NCBI GenBank assembly: GCA_015206945.1
Contig: JADEXV010000015.1
Span: 1-59,613 of the forward strand
Reading direction: 5' to 3'
Source of the DNA: Nostocales cyanobacterium LEGE 12452
Lineage (GTDB): Bacteria; Cyanobacteriota; Cyanobacteriia; Cyanobacteriales; Nostocaceae
DNA: 59,613 nt
Of this stretch, positions 37,560-47,735 are shown one piece after another. The notes under the pieces were generated by a model. That model was not told the origin of the DNA. It saw only the letters and a list, made by a program, of their open reading frames with translations, and searched no databases. The position numbers and the translations under genes were made by a program. Numbering within the stretch: position 1 is the stretch's first letter; each line of letters starts with the position of its first letter.

Positions 37560-37824
37560 AATTGGCGATAGTTCCAGGATTTGGAGCGTTTTGCCAGAAA
37601 TCCAGTCAAAAGCTTGGTAAAGGTTTAATCAAGCCATTAGTGCTGATGGCAGTGTGGGCATTTGGCACGAAACTTATTTAATAAAATCGGGAAGATATAA
37701 GGCGATTTATGGGAATATGCCTGTCTTTGGATTATCTGCTGCAACTAAGCACGTTCCAGCTATGGGGCGGAAGGAAACAGCACGCCGTCCCTTGGGAGGT
37801 GACGGCGAACCAGCTGTATCCTAG
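37560..37824 (+). pseudogene. DUF4188 (monooxygenase-like) gene remnant
   Basis: The C-terminal half of a DUF4188 protein is readable: RFNQAISADGSVGIWHETYL, then SGRYKAIYGNMPVFGL, then KHVPAMGRKETARRPLG, ending at 37822-37824. Just upstream a WR-stop-FQDLERFARNP segment in another frame and a TAA inside KAW-RFNQ show stops and a frameshift. The N-terminal half is missing. The remnant fills most of the 550-bp gap before 37887; the part before ~37560 has no clear content. Confidence 0.75.
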
Positions 37825-37886
37825 CAATACAGCCTCCTAACTGATAACTGAGCATTGATGCTCTTAATAAGTTTGAGTTGATGAAT

Positions 37887-38981
37887 CTAAGACAATGCCG
37901 CTGCGGGAGTTAAACCTAGTTTGGATAACAAGCGGTCAATGTCAAAATGCTCGGACATCAACTGACGAATATACTGAACCTTAATCGGCTCGTGGACACG
38001 GACTTGACCAAAAGTGCGGTCAACAATTCCTACAGTAGTTAGGGTATCCAAGTCAACAGACAAAATGGGTATTTCTAGTTCTTCAGCGCGACTGAGAATG
38101 AACGGTGGGGGTGGTAGTTGCCCAGTGAGAATTAAACATTGGGTAGAAGTTTCTAAAGCCGCTTGCTGAATTTCCACCCGATCGCCTCCTGTCACCACTG
38201 CCATATTCCGGCGTTTGCGGAAATATTTCACAGCTGAATTGACATTCATCGCTCCAATTGCCAGACTTTCTACTAACAAATCCATGCGATCGTTGCGACA
38301 GAGAACATCAGCCTTTAACTGTTTGACTAGTTCGCCAACACTCACACTGCGGAGCAAATCGCTGTTTGGCAGCATTGCTAGCACCGGAATACCCTGCTGT
38401 TCCAAAAATGGTAGCACGAGAGTTTCAACTGCTTCTAGTTGGGTGACAGGAATATCATTGATCACAGCTCCAATCAAGCGATCGCCCACACGCCTTTTAG
38501 CAGCCAACAGTGCCTCAACCGAAAGCAACGATTTATAGCGGGCTACTAACAGCACGCCAGCATCCAATACTTCAGCCATTTGCAGTAAAGACAAGTCAAA
38601 CAAATTGCCTTCGGATAAATCACCAGGCCCCTCCAGTAACACCACATCTCCTTGAGATTTATGTAAATATTGCTGTATTAGGGACTGCTGATAATCGGTT
38701 TTGTCTTCCCCCCGTAAGCGCTTTTGCACATTTGGTTCATCCAAAGCCAGCATTGTAGGTGCAATGCGGTTTTCCGGCAAATTGAGGCTAAGAGCGATGA
38801 ACTGGACATCTTCTTCAATTACGGTTCCACTGGACGAATTGAAAGACGTACCGAGTGGTTTACCGTAGGTAATATCCAGACCTTTTTGCTGTAGCTGATG
38901 AGACAAACCCAGAACAGTTGCAGATTTACCGCTGTAATTCTCGGTCGATCCAATCAGCAAATATTTAGGGGATTTTGGCAC
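37887..38981 (-). CDS. BioD-like/DRTGG-domain protein (phosphotransacetylase family N-terminal type)
   Basis: A 364-residue protein. The N-terminal half resembles dethiobiotin synthetase-like P-loop enzymes (YLLIGSTENYSGKSATVLGL, then VVLLEGPGDLSEGNLFDLSL). The C-terminal half is a DRTGG domain (SAVKYFRKRRNMAVVTGGDR, CLILTGQLPPPPF). This is the architecture of the N-terminal part of long phosphotransacetylases without the catalytic PTA domain, so it is probably regulatory. The start is GTG at 38981 with GGAG 10 nt upstream. Monocistronic. Confidence 0.85.
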   Translation of the reverse strand: MPKSPKYLLIGSTENYSGKSATVLGLSHQLQQKGLDITYGKPLGTSFNSSSGTVIEEDVQFIALSLNLPENRIAPTMLALDEPNVQKRLRGEDKTDYQQSLIQQYLHKSQGDVVLLEGPGDLSEGNLFDLSLLQMAEVLDAGVLLVARYKSLLSVEALLAAKRRVGDRLIGAVINDIPVTQLEAVETLVLPFLEQQGIPVLAMLPNSDLLRSVSVGELVKQLKADVLCRNDRMDLLVESLAIGAMNVNSAVKYFRKRRNMAVVTGGDRVEIQQAALETSTQCLILTGQLPPPPFILSRAEELEIPILSVDLDTLTTVGIVDRTFGQVRVHEPIKVQYIRQLMSEHFDIDRLLSKLGLTPAAALS

Positions 38982-39307
38982 ACATGCACTCCTAATTTCA
39001 AAAGTCAGAAGAACCCAGCTAGGTGTTTCCTAATTCTAGTTCCTTCTGGCAAAAGCCTCCCGCTCTCACAAATTAAGCTTTCCCAGAATTACCTTCTGAA
39101 TCAGCAGGGCCAGGAGAAAGGTTTTCTTTCCTTGTATCGGATCTGCTAACCTGTGCGCCTACCTTAAAGATTTATCATTACCAATAAATAGCAAACTAAA
39201 AATCTCAGAACTTCGTTGCTATGGAAGGGTTGGTAGGGTCAAAGAGGATTTGCCAGAGATTGAGTGGGTTATCTTTATATGTGTTAGTTGATGCAAGAGG
39301 TAAGTTA

Positions 39308-39468
39308 TGGATATTGAAGAATTGCTGGAAAGGTATGCTGCTGGAGAAAGAGATTTTAGGTACGTTGATTTAAGTAGCAGTGATTTGACTGGTGTAATTT
39401 TCAGTGGTAGCTATGCCATTGCGTATGAATTAGCACAACAAATAAAGTACTGCGATCGCCTACGTTAA
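39308..39468 (+). pseudogene. Fragment of a pentapeptide-repeat protein
   Basis: A short frame starts MDIEELLERYAAGERDFRYVD, then LSSSDLTGVIFSG, the standard N-terminus of cyanobacterial pentapeptide-repeat proteins. After one or two pentapeptides it passes into unrelated sequence and stops at about 39468. Most of the repeat region is absent. My base count leaves the frame uncertain by one around 39360. Probably a relic. Confidence 0.55.
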
Positions 39469-39508
39469 ATTGCAAGCGATCGCAGATGAAAAGCCTTCAT
39501 AAATTTCC

Positions 39509-39886
39509 TCAAAAACCCAACACCTGCATTGATTTCTCAAGTACTTCCTTGGGGCGAAAGGGTTTAGTTAAATATAAGTCTGCACCAACCTCAATTCCTT
39601 TTTGTTTATCAAATTCCTGTCCCTTAGCTGTCAAAATTATGATGTAGATGTCAGTCATTTGCAAGTCGTGTTTTACAATATGGCAGACTTGCAGACCATT
39701 CATTTTCGGCATCATTACATCAAGAAAAACCAGGTTTGGTTTTTCAGTTTTAATAGTTTCGAGAGCTTCTTCTCCATTTCTAGCAGTTAGAAGTTCAACA
39801 CCCTCATCTTCTAATGCTTCTAAGGCTTGTTCCATCAAAATCAAGATATTAGGTTCATCGTCAACAATTAAAATTTTTTGGGTCAT
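39509..39886 (-). CDS. CheY-like single-domain response regulator
   Basis: A 125-residue receiver: KILIVDDEPNI (acidic pair), NLVFLDVMMPKMNG (phospho-acceptor Asp), ILTAKGQ (Thr) and YLTKPFRP (Lys) are all intact. No output domain. The ATG at 39886 is chosen; an upstream in-frame extension (to 39934) would translate a CCCAATCCCC-type repeat. It lies downstream of two kinases on the same strand after a 280-bp repeat-rich spacer and is the probable phosphorylation target of one of them. Confidence 0.9.
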   Translation of the reverse strand: MTQKILIVDDEPNILILMEQALEALEDEGVELLTARNGEEALETIKTEKPNLVFLDVMMPKMNGLQVCHIVKHDLQMTDIYIIILTAKGQEFDKQKGIEVGADLYLTKPFRPKEVLEKSMQVLGF

Positions 39887-40012
39887 GGGGATTGGTGATT
39901 GAGGATTGGGAAGTGGGGATTGAGCATTGGGCATTAGGAATTAAAGATTGGGGATTAGAATAATTCTTTAAGCTGTTACGCATTTAAGTTACACATCAAC
40001 TGGTGAGCTTGT

Positions 40013-40087
40013 CATTTGTCTTTTGTCCTTTGTCCTTTGTCCTTTGTCCTTGGTAAACACAAATGACTAATGACTAATGACTAATGA
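40013..40087. repeat. Short tandem repeats (TGTCCTT / AATGACT)
   Basis: Several TTTGTCC units followed by CTAATGA units in the spacer between the response regulator and the hybrid kinase. Confidence 0.8.
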
Positions 40088-40166
40088 CGGTCTACACGGA
40101 AAATAGTGCAATATTTAGGCGCGTTAGCTTACCATTCCCCAGTCTCCAATCCCCACTCCCTAGCAA

Positions 40167-43100
40167 TTACTGTTCTGACAGCATAATAAAAAATACATTT
40201 TCCAACTCCTTCTCAAAGCGTAGGGTTTTCACCAAATCGGCTTCTTGAGAGAAGATAGAATCGATGATGATCATGTCAGGTTTGGCTGACAGGGCTTTAT
40301 AAATGCATTCTTGCGGATCTGAGGCTTCAATCACACTGTATCCCTGAGTTTGCAGTACATCTGATAGGGTTTTTAAGGCTGATGCATTTTTATCTACAAC
40401 CAATACCTTTTTACTAGAAGTACCTTGGTAAAGCAGCGAGCCAATTTCGTTGAGGAGTTTTTCTGTGTCAATGGGCTTAGTGAGATAGCGATCGATACCA
40501 ATATGGTAGCCTCTTTCTTTGTTTTCAATAATCGACAGAATAATGATCGGAATGTCTGCGGTCTGAGGATCGTTTTTGAGAACGGCTGCCACATCGAAGC
40601 CGTTGATTTGGGGCATCATCACATCCAAGAGAATCAAATCGGGACGGGCTATTTTGATTTGATGAATTGCATCCATGCCGTCCTTTCCTTCGCGAACGTT
40701 GTAGCCTTCGTTTTCCAGTTGTTGACGGAGCAGTTCCCGAATATTAGCGTCATCATCTACAACCAAAATGGTTTTACGGTTTTGGTTCAGCACAGGGTTT
40801 TTGGTGATGACGTGTTCTTTGAGTTGCTTGACTAGCGTATCTAAATTCAGATTAGCAGTAGTTTTTTGATCGCAGGCGTAGGTAGGAATGATGAACGAGA
40901 ATATGCTGCCTTTACCTGGTTCACTCTCAACCCAGATTCTACCGCCGTGATGATCGACGATTTGTTTACAGATGGGCAGTCCTAACCCTGTGCCTTTGGG
41001 TTTGTCGGTGAGGGTGTCGCCAACTTGGCGGAATTTCTCGAATACCTTCGGCTGGTCTTCAGGTGCAATCCCAATGCCTGTATCGATAACGCTGATACAA
41101 ACACCGTCGTTTCCTTGTTGGACGCGGCAGACGACACAACCGGATTCGGTAAACTTAACGGCATTGGAAATCAGATTGATTAAAACTTGCAGCAGACGGT
41201 TGCGATCGCCTACTATCTGAGGCAGTCCAGGTTCAATCTCGCTGACCAATTGCAAGCCATTGGTTTCAAATAACCCGGCAGTAGAATTGGTTGCCCAATC
41301 CAGTAATTCACTCGGATCGAGGGGCTGCATTTGCCATTCCACTTTACCTGCTTCCATCTTGGCGATGTCCAAGACATCATTAATCAAAGATGTGAGCCGT
41401 TCTGCTTCCGACACAATAATGTTGAGATTGTCAGCCACCCGCTTAATCGTTTTCTGAAGCTTCCGGTCTTCGGTAGAAATCATTGGGAACACATCGGTTT
41501 CCAGCTTTTCTTGAATGATGGATGCAAAACCGAGGACAGAAGTCAGTGGTGTCCGTAGTTCATGGGAAACTGTTGAGATAAAGTCGGTTTTCATTTGGTC
41601 GATTTCTTTTTCTGCCGTTACATCCCGAATCAGCAGTGCCGAACCGAAGCAGGCAGAGGGTTCTGAATCTGTCGTCTTTTTGAAAATGGCGGTTGCCACT
41701 GCCTGACCAATGCGTTCCTTCGTCAGTGCAACTTCGGCAGAGAACACCTCTCCGGGATGGGACTGAGTTCGTGCAACCAGCTCTGCTAAACCAGATATCG
41801 GCAATTCTCGGTAGTGACCGTTGAGGGCGGTAGCTGTCAATCCATACATAGCTAAAAAGGCAGGATTGAAGTGGGTGATTTGTCCTGCGGTGTCTGCCAC
41901 TAACAAACCATCTGCTAAGTTATCCAAAATGGCATTTAATCCCTGCGCTTCTGCTAGGGTATTTTGCAGGGCAGCTGTCCGCTCGACAACTCTGGCTTCC
42001 AGTTCTTGATTAAGTTGCCGCAGAGCAATTTCTGCTTGTTTGCGGGCAGAAATATCGGTATTGATTTCTAGCATGGCACAGGGTTGACCGGATAAATCTC
42101 GTTGCAAAGTCCAGCGGCTCTGAACGGTGATTGGTCTGCCATCGCGCGTGATGTGTTCCAGTTCTCCTTCCCAAGTGCCCTCCCTTATAAACTCTGATAG
42201 AATTTCTTCTAAAGGTTTTGGAAAGGTTGATTTTAGAAATGCGTGAATGTATTGGTCTTTCACTTCCTCACGCGTCCAACCGTAGAGCCTTTCGGCACCC
42301 TGATTCCAGTGAGAGATTTTGTCGCTCATGTCGCGGACGATGATGGCATCGCTGGAATGATTCAACATATCGAATAAACGTTGATTTTCAGCTTCTGCCA
42401 GCTTGCGATCGTGAATATCAGTACAGGTGCCAATCCATTCCCGAATACTGCCGTCTTCTTCCAAGACGGGGGCACCACAGACAGAGAAGTAGCGGTATGT
42501 GCCATCCTTGCCATGCAGCCGATATTCGGTTTGGTAGATACCTCGGTTTGCCACAGCAGCATTCCAAACTTCTGTGGAGTTGGCACGGTCATTGGGGTGA
42601 ATTGGATCGATCCAGCCCCAACCTTCAACTTCAGCTTTGCTCTGCCCCGTATAGTCCATCCAGGTGAGCATTTCACTACTTATTCCCAGTCCTTCCGCGG
42701 TAGCTCCCCAGACGATCTGTGAAGTAGCAGTTACTAACGAGCGATATCGTTCTTTAAGACGCTGATTTTCGGCTTCTGCCAGCTTACGCTCGTGAATATC
42801 GGTGCAGGTGCCAATCCACTCCTGGACGCTGCCATCTTCTTCTATAACGGGCGCACCCCAGACCCAAAAGTAGCGATAGTTGCCATCCTTGCCACGAATT
42901 CGGTATTCAATTTGATACATACTCAGGTTTGCCACGGCAGTACTCCAGACTTCTCCGGTGTAGGCGCGATCGTCAGGATGAACGGCATCAATCCAGCCCC
43001 CATTTTCCGCTTCAGCTAGAGTTTGACCTGTATAAGCTATCCAGCTTGCCAGTTCAAAGCAGATTCCTTGTGGTGTACTTACCCAGACAATTTGTGTATT

Positions 43101-43538
43101 AGCAGTTATCAAAGATCGGTATCGGCCTTCACTCTGTTTCAGGATTTGTTCATGATGTTGGCGTTCCTGCTGAACGCGTCGAAGGTCGCTGATATCTTCT
43201 ACACTGGACCAGATCAGTTGCTCCCCATCTTTCTCAATCATCAGTCCAGAAATTCTGACCGGAACCAGATGCCCATCTTTGTGGATTAACTCTTTCTCAT
43301 AAGGGCCATAGCGACCAGTTTGTTCTAGCTTCTCTAGCGTAGCTTGATCGGCGATCGCATATTTTTCAGGAGTAATCTGGTGATAGTTAAGATTCAAGGT
43401 TTCTGGAACAGTGCGCCCCAAAATGGCAGCATAGGCGGGGTTGATGTTAATTAGTGTCCCATCTGTTCGGCATAGTACTAGCCCAACAGGACATAGTTCA
43501 AATAGCTGACTGTTGGATTCATCAAGTTGTTTAAACAT
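40167..43538 (-). CDS. Hybrid sensor histidine kinase, five PAS domains, two receivers
   Basis: A 1123-residue signalling protein. PAS1 ~5-125 (LFELCPVGLVLCRTDGTLIN), PAS2 ~140-265 and PAS3 ~268-385 (near-duplicates: RYRSLxTAxxQIVW), PAS4 ~390-505 (SSDAIIVRDMSDKISHWN), PAS5 ~540-650. HisKA has its His near 657 (VSHELRTPLTS) and HATPase runs ~775-890 (NLISNAVKFTESG, GTGLGLPICK). Receiver 1 ~925-1040 has Asp ~968 (LLDVMMP) and Lys (YLTKP). Receiver 2 (from ~1048) keeps an Asp (MIIIDSIF) but ends after ~75 residues without the conserved Lys, so it is probably degenerate. No membrane helix is visible, so it is cytosolic. It starts 12 bp after the stop of the GAF kinase gene, implying one operon. 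Confidence 0.93.
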   Translation of the reverse strand: MFKQLDESNSQLFELCPVGLVLCRTDGTLININPAYAAILGRTVPETLNLNYHQITPEKYAIADQATLEKLEQTGRYGPYEKELIHKDGHLVPVRISGLMIEKDGEQLIWSSVEDISDLRRVQQERQHHEQILKQSEGRYRSLITANTQIVWVSTPQGICFELASWIAYTGQTLAEAENGGWIDAVHPDDRAYTGEVWSTAVANLSMYQIEYRIRGKDGNYRYFWVWGAPVIEEDGSVQEWIGTCTDIHERKLAEAENQRLKERYRSLVTATSQIVWGATAEGLGISSEMLTWMDYTGQSKAEVEGWGWIDPIHPNDRANSTEVWNAAVANRGIYQTEYRLHGKDGTYRYFSVCGAPVLEEDGSIREWIGTCTDIHDRKLAEAENQRLFDMLNHSSDAIIVRDMSDKISHWNQGAERLYGWTREEVKDQYIHAFLKSTFPKPLEEILSEFIREGTWEGELEHITRDGRPITVQSRWTLQRDLSGQPCAMLEINTDISARKQAEIALRQLNQELEARVVERTAALQNTLAEAQGLNAILDNLADGLLVADTAGQITHFNPAFLAMYGLTATALNGHYRELPISGLAELVARTQSHPGEVFSAEVALTKERIGQAVATAIFKKTTDSEPSACFGSALLIRDVTAEKEIDQMKTDFISTVSHELRTPLTSVLGFASIIQEKLETDVFPMISTEDRKLQKTIKRVADNLNIIVSEAERLTSLINDVLDIAKMEAGKVEWQMQPLDPSELLDWATNSTAGLFETNGLQLVSEIEPGLPQIVGDRNRLLQVLINLISNAVKFTESGCVVCRVQQGNDGVCISVIDTGIGIAPEDQPKVFEKFRQVGDTLTDKPKGTGLGLPICKQIVDHHGGRIWVESEPGKGSIFSFIIPTYACDQKTTANLNLDTLVKQLKEHVITKNPVLNQNRKTILVVDDDANIRELLRQQLENEGYNVREGKDGMDAIHQIKIARPDLILLDVMMPQINGFDVAAVLKNDPQTADIPIIILSIIENKERGYHIGIDRYLTKPIDTEKLLNEIGSLLYQGTSSKKVLVVDKNASALKTLSDVLQTQGYSVIEASDPQECIYKALSAKPDMIIIDSIFSQEADLVKTLRFEKELENVFFIMLSEQ

Positions 43539-43550
43539 GGTTGAGTTTCT

Positions 43551-45524
43551 TTAGTGGCGTGTTTGAGTAGGGTTAGAACAACAGAACCAAGACAACAAAG
43601 TGGCGTAAAGCTTTAACGAAATTGGGTGGTGTTGAAACATCTGGTAAATTTGATCGGGTGATGCACCTTCTACAGCTGGACTGTGCTGTGAAAGTCGCTG
43701 GATCAATTGAGTGTGGCGGATCAACAAATCCGTCGGTTTGAGCATTGGGGCTGTTGATGGAATGAAGCCGTCGGCATCGGAAGTAGAGGATGATTCGGTT
43801 GTAGGGACTGGCGACGCAGAAGTGCTATTTTGTTCTTCAGCAGCGTCTGCCAATGCACAATTGACTGGAATCTGAATCCAGAATTCTGTGCCTTCACCCG
43901 GTTGAGAACGACACTTAAGCATTCCCCGATGTTTGTTTACAACAATTTGGTAGCTGATTGCCATGCCTAACCCGGTTCCCTTGCCAATATCTTTCGTGGT
44001 GAAGAAGGGATCGTAAATGCGGCGGATTACTTCCTCCTTCATGCCTGGTCCATTGTCGGCAATACGAATCACAACCCACTGGTTGTCAAGGAATTCAGTA
44101 CGAATGGTGATTTGTCCTGTAGGGAGAGATATTTCTTCATTGCCCATTCCCTCCTCTAGAGCATCAATGGCATTTGCCAAAATGTTCATAAATACCTGAT
44201 TCAACTGTCCGGGGTAGCATTCTATCAGGGGAAGTTTGGCATAATCTTTAACAATTTCAATTTTTGGTCGGCGAATAGCCGCTTTCAGGCGATGGTGAAG
44301 AATCATCAGCGTCCCATCAATGCCATCGTGGATGTTGACAGCTTTCATTTCTGCTTCGTCATGACGGGAGAAGTTTTTCAGTGATTGGACAATTTCTACG
44401 ATGCGACCTGTGCCTAGTTTCATCGAATCTAGCAGTTTGGGGAGATCCTCCATGATAAATTCCAGGTCTATATTGTCTAACTCTGATTCCAGTTCTGGAG
44501 GAGCAACAGGTAGGAATTTCTGATACTTTTCTAATAGGTGCAACAAGTCTTGGGCGTATTCGGCAACATACCTTAAATTGCCGTAAATAAAGTTAACCGG
44601 GTTGTTGATTTCGTGGGCAACTCCGGCAATGAGTTGCCCTAGACTGGACATTTTTTCGCTTTGGATTAACTTAGTTTGGGCCAATTGCAACTCATGGAGA
44701 GCTTGCTGAAGCTTCTGTGTCTGGGCTTTTGCCTGGACAGCTGCTTGAGTGCTTTGCTCATAAAGCACAGCTTTGTCAATAGCGATCGCTGTTTGAGAAG
44801 CAAAGATACTCACCAGTTTCAGGTGTTCAGCCTTGTACGAGTCAGTTTTGACCGTTCCAATAGCGATCGCTCCCAGTACCCGCTCTTTAGCTCGTAACGG
44901 TACACAAATCATCGCACTAACCCTTTTTTGCCCCTCTAATCGCGGATCGGCTTGCACATCATTGACGAGTTCTGCCCGGTTGGATTGCACAATGTTGCCG
45001 ATAATTCCCTTACCCGGTTCCGGCTGATTGTGGTCAAAAAACACTCCAAATTCGGCAATAATTTCAAACGCAGTTGCATCTGAACTCAAAAGCAGAATCA
45101 TCCCCGCAGATGATTCAATTAATTGACTCAATTCTTGAAGCACAAGTTGGGCAATCTGTCGCGTATCTAAACTTGTTGTCAGTTGAGTCGAGATATCGTC
45201 AAACAAATCAATTTCCTGATATCGCTCTAGCAATTCTTTGGCGAGTACTTTCTTCTCAGCTTCCTGCTTTGCCAGAAATGAGAGCAAATTTGCAAGTAGA
45301 GTTGCCTGTTCTTGCCCAACAACCCAACCAATAATTTCTCCTGAAACCTCGATTGGATATCGATTTTCTCCAGTTTGCTCCCCAATGCTAATCAGTTTCG
45401 TGCCGTCTACCAGTTCAACATCAATCGCGATGTTGAACTGGTAGACTAAGTTATGAATAAGAGATGGCAACTCTTTTTTGTTGAGCATCTTTTTGAGGTT
45501 AACTGCGGGCATGAAATACCTCAT
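43551..45524 (-). CDS. GAF-domain sensor histidine kinase
   Basis: A 657-residue soluble kinase. An N-terminal ~110-residue sensory region (VELVDGTKLISIGEQTGENR) is followed by a GAF domain (~120-270; KGIIGNIVQSNRAELVNDV). Then come a coiled coil (~270-290), HisKA with GVAHEINNPVNF (His near 303) and HATPase (NILANAIDAL, IADNGPGMKEE, GKGTGLGMAIS). A ~95-residue Ser/Thr-rich C-terminal tail is unrecognised. The kinase class resembles those working with free receivers. An alternative ATG lies 12 nt downstream of 45524. First gene of the operon with the hybrid kinase. Confidence 0.92.
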   Translation of the reverse strand: MRYFMPAVNLKKMLNKKELPSLIHNLVYQFNIAIDVELVDGTKLISIGEQTGENRYPIEVSGEIIGWVVGQEQATLLANLLSFLAKQEAEKKVLAKELLERYQEIDLFDDISTQLTTSLDTRQIAQLVLQELSQLIESSAGMILLLSSDATAFEIIAEFGVFFDHNQPEPGKGIIGNIVQSNRAELVNDVQADPRLEGQKRVSAMICVPLRAKERVLGAIAIGTVKTDSYKAEHLKLVSIFASQTAIAIDKAVLYEQSTQAAVQAKAQTQKLQQALHELQLAQTKLIQSEKMSSLGQLIAGVAHEINNPVNFIYGNLRYVAEYAQDLLHLLEKYQKFLPVAPPELESELDNIDLEFIMEDLPKLLDSMKLGTGRIVEIVQSLKNFSRHDEAEMKAVNIHDGIDGTLMILHHRLKAAIRRPKIEIVKDYAKLPLIECYPGQLNQVFMNILANAIDALEEGMGNEEISLPTGQITIRTEFLDNQWVVIRIADNGPGMKEEVIRRIYDPFFTTKDIGKGTGLGMAISYQIVVNKHRGMLKCRSQPGEGTEFWIQIPVNCALADAAEEQNSTSASPVPTTESSSTSDADGFIPSTAPMLKPTDLLIRHTQLIQRLSQHSPAVEGASPDQIYQMFQHHPISLKLYATLLSWFCCSNPTQTRH

Positions 45525-46060
45525 CTAGAGCAGGTTGCAAATTTTTAGCAATCAGTGTTGATTCATTGGCGTAGTCTCTCAAAGAGACACCCACACTGTA
45601 TTGCAACCTCCTGCCACCTTCACCCCTTTGCATAAGCAAGCTACGCCTAGCATCTCCCGAAAAGAAAGGAATTGTCATAAAAATCTAGGGATATAATAAT
45701 TTACTAATTAAGACTAGTTTTCCCAAAAACATTAGTGATATAACAGTGAAGTCGAGCGGTAGCAAATACCTTTAAACTCTGTACCAGAGGCATTATTACG
45801 TTCTTGTAACTCGCTTACTGTTTGAATTCTAGAATAACTATAAGTAAAAAATTTCTAATTAGATAAAAACATAGATTTAAATCTATGGTAAATCAATGTC
45901 TCTTGTCGCTGCTCCTCATAAATTGGGAATTAGCTTTATGAGTATATTAGGTGAGCGCATTTATGAGAGTAGAATAATCTCCTTAAGCGTACAAAAACAA
46001 GCTGCGATCGCAGCTTATTCTAGTCATTTTAAAAAGTATTTATGTAAGCGCTAATTTTAG
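45525..46060. other. Intergenic, no gene seen
   Basis: Contains a palindromic-repeat fragment (AGCAAGCTACGCCTAGCATCTCC at ~45640) and the promoter region of the kinase operon. AT-rich elsewhere. Confidence 0.4.
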
Positions 46061-46561
46061 TTAGATCCGAGAGTCGCGAAAACGAAGTCTGAGTAATCGC
46101 AGCCAGCGTAACCACATTTGTGATGGTTGTTCAAAGAAGGTGAAAATATCGCCGAAACCTAAATTAGTTTTGTGATGATGTAACCAGTGTCTCTCAGGAG
46201 TAGTAATAAATAGAATTTGACATAAAATATTTACAGGCTTTGGAGTTTGCCAACCCAGTACACTTATGTGTCTCCACCATACATGAAACTGACCAAGCAG
46301 TAATCCAGAGATGACGCCAATCGGAGAGAAAGACCACAAGACTACTGCTACAAGTACATAAGGTAAAGCTCCCAAGATCCCATCTAAAAGAACTTGGGGA
46401 TTAAAAGTCAAAATAGCGTAGTGGCGGAAGTCTTTCTTCCAGGAGTGGTGCGTTTTTAAATGAAGGCTACCAAAAACGTGCTCGGGTACGTGGTAAAGGA
46501 ATGTAGATAAAAAATCGCCAAAAAACAGTAATAACCAAGCAACAGCGATAGCCTCAAGCAT
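46061..46561 (-). CDS. Fatty acid hydroxylase/sterol desaturase superfamily membrane protein
   Basis: A 166-residue membrane protein with histidine motifs HVPEH, HLKTHH, HVWWRH and HWLHHH, consistent with the di-iron hydroxylase superfamily. There are three to four hydrophobic helices. It is short for the family (often 200-300) but has all the motif groups, so it may be complete. The substrate is unknown; carotenoid or acyl hydroxylation is possible. Monocistronic; the Arg-rich tail (RWLRLLRLRFRDSRI) is unusual. Confidence 0.75.
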   Translation of the reverse strand: MLEAIAVAWLLLFFGDFLSTFLYHVPEHVFGSLHLKTHHSWKKDFRHYAILTFNPQVLLDGILGALPYVLVAVVLWSFSPIGVISGLLLGQFHVWWRHISVLGWQTPKPVNILCQILFITTPERHWLHHHKTNLGFGDIFTFFEQPSQMWLRWLRLLRLRFRDSRI

Positions 46562-46630
46562 TTGTACTCCTCAAGAATAGTTAAGAAAACTCCACAGAAA
46601 ATATGCAAATGTCATGCTGTAGACGTAGAC

Positions 46631-46771
46631 CAATACGGTTCGGATAAGCATTTTGAACTCAGAATTACCTTTGGGGAAAAGGTTAAGGGTTAAAGGTTTT
46701 TCTCCCCCTTCCCTTTCCCTTTTCTTTTTCCCTTTCCCTTTCCCTTTCCCCTTTAACCGAACCGTATTAGG
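46631..46771. repeat. Inverted-repeat-ended element with polypyrimidine core
   Basis: CAATACGGTTCGG at the left and CCGAACCGTATTAGG at the right form a matching inverted repeat around a purine/pyrimidine-biased core with (CCCTTT)n repeats (~46700-46755). The purine side (GGTTAAGGGTTAAAGG) can pair with CCTTTAACC, so the whole could fold as one long hairpin. No ORF. Looks like a miniature mobile or dispersed element. Confidence 0.6.
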
Positions 46772-47735
46772 ATGTAGACACCTAGTTTTCCGCTATTCAA
46801 GCAGCATCTGTGCGTCTCATGTGTCTACGCTCCAGGTAATTTGGCTCAGAGTATATGTAATTAGGTCAGTTGCAGTTTCTATGAATCTCCGATCCTTAAT
46901 GCACTAATCAGTAACTCGTAAGAACCTCCAATTTGACTTTTAGCTCTGGGTTAATGGTACTAATACATCTAAAACCCGATAGAAATACAGTGTTTTACTA
47001 TAGTTACTACACAATCTTCTTACTAAGGCATACAGCGTAAGCAAAGGTTGAGTTAAACTTAGTACAAATTTAGGTTAAGGCTTTCTGCAATATTGTTAAT
47101 TCAAAATAAATTGCAATTAAGCTTCAACTATGAATCTAATTAGAATAATATAAATAGATATTCTGCCAATATTCATTGAGTTATTGAGGTGAATTAAGCA
47201 GGTTTATAATTTAATTGAACTGCTGTAAAACTTGGATAATCTAGAATTAACTAGACGCCATAGATATTTTTTTGTAAATCGAGTAATAATATCGCTCTCA
47301 AGCTCATTTTCAATGATGAATTAATATTGAATAGACAGGGATATTTTTATAATTTATTTTTATTTGCCAAGTGCGTTGGAATTCGCTGACTCTAGACTAT
47401 TTACTCGCTCTTGTTGTAGACACCGACGACTTTATGTGTCTCCCTTGTTCTGTGGTTGGTGCTGCACATAGCTTGCTACGCGCAGTAAACGTGTAGGCAT
47501 GAGATTACATCCTAAGCTAAAAGGGATAAAAAATTAAATGATAGAGTACTAAATATTGATTCTTCCTTTATCATTTATAGACAAGTTAGTAAATCAGTAA
47601 AGCGCATCGGCAATATTTATTTACAACGTGTCCTATTGAAAGGGTATCTCAGTATATCCAAAATTTAGGTTACTTTCCAGTTGGAAGGTAAAATCAGGGT
47701 TTGAAGTTATGATTACACGATTTATCTGTTTCAGT
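46772..47735. other. AT-rich intergenic region
   Basis: About 960 bp without a recognised gene; no conserved frame, RNA gene or repeat structure stands out apart from a short repeat fragment near 47470 (GCTTGCTACGCGC). Confidence 0.4.

Noticed and set aside
37440-37620. Minus-strand frame reading FLNGISYETHRLAWCNQLME
   Set aside because: Looks protein-like, but the DUF4188 remnant on the plus strand covers part of it and no start or family is recognisable.
46061-46561. Part of the isonitrile cluster or a carotenoid gene set
   Set aside because: Ten kilobases away with no linking neighbours; treated as a stand-alone di-iron protein.
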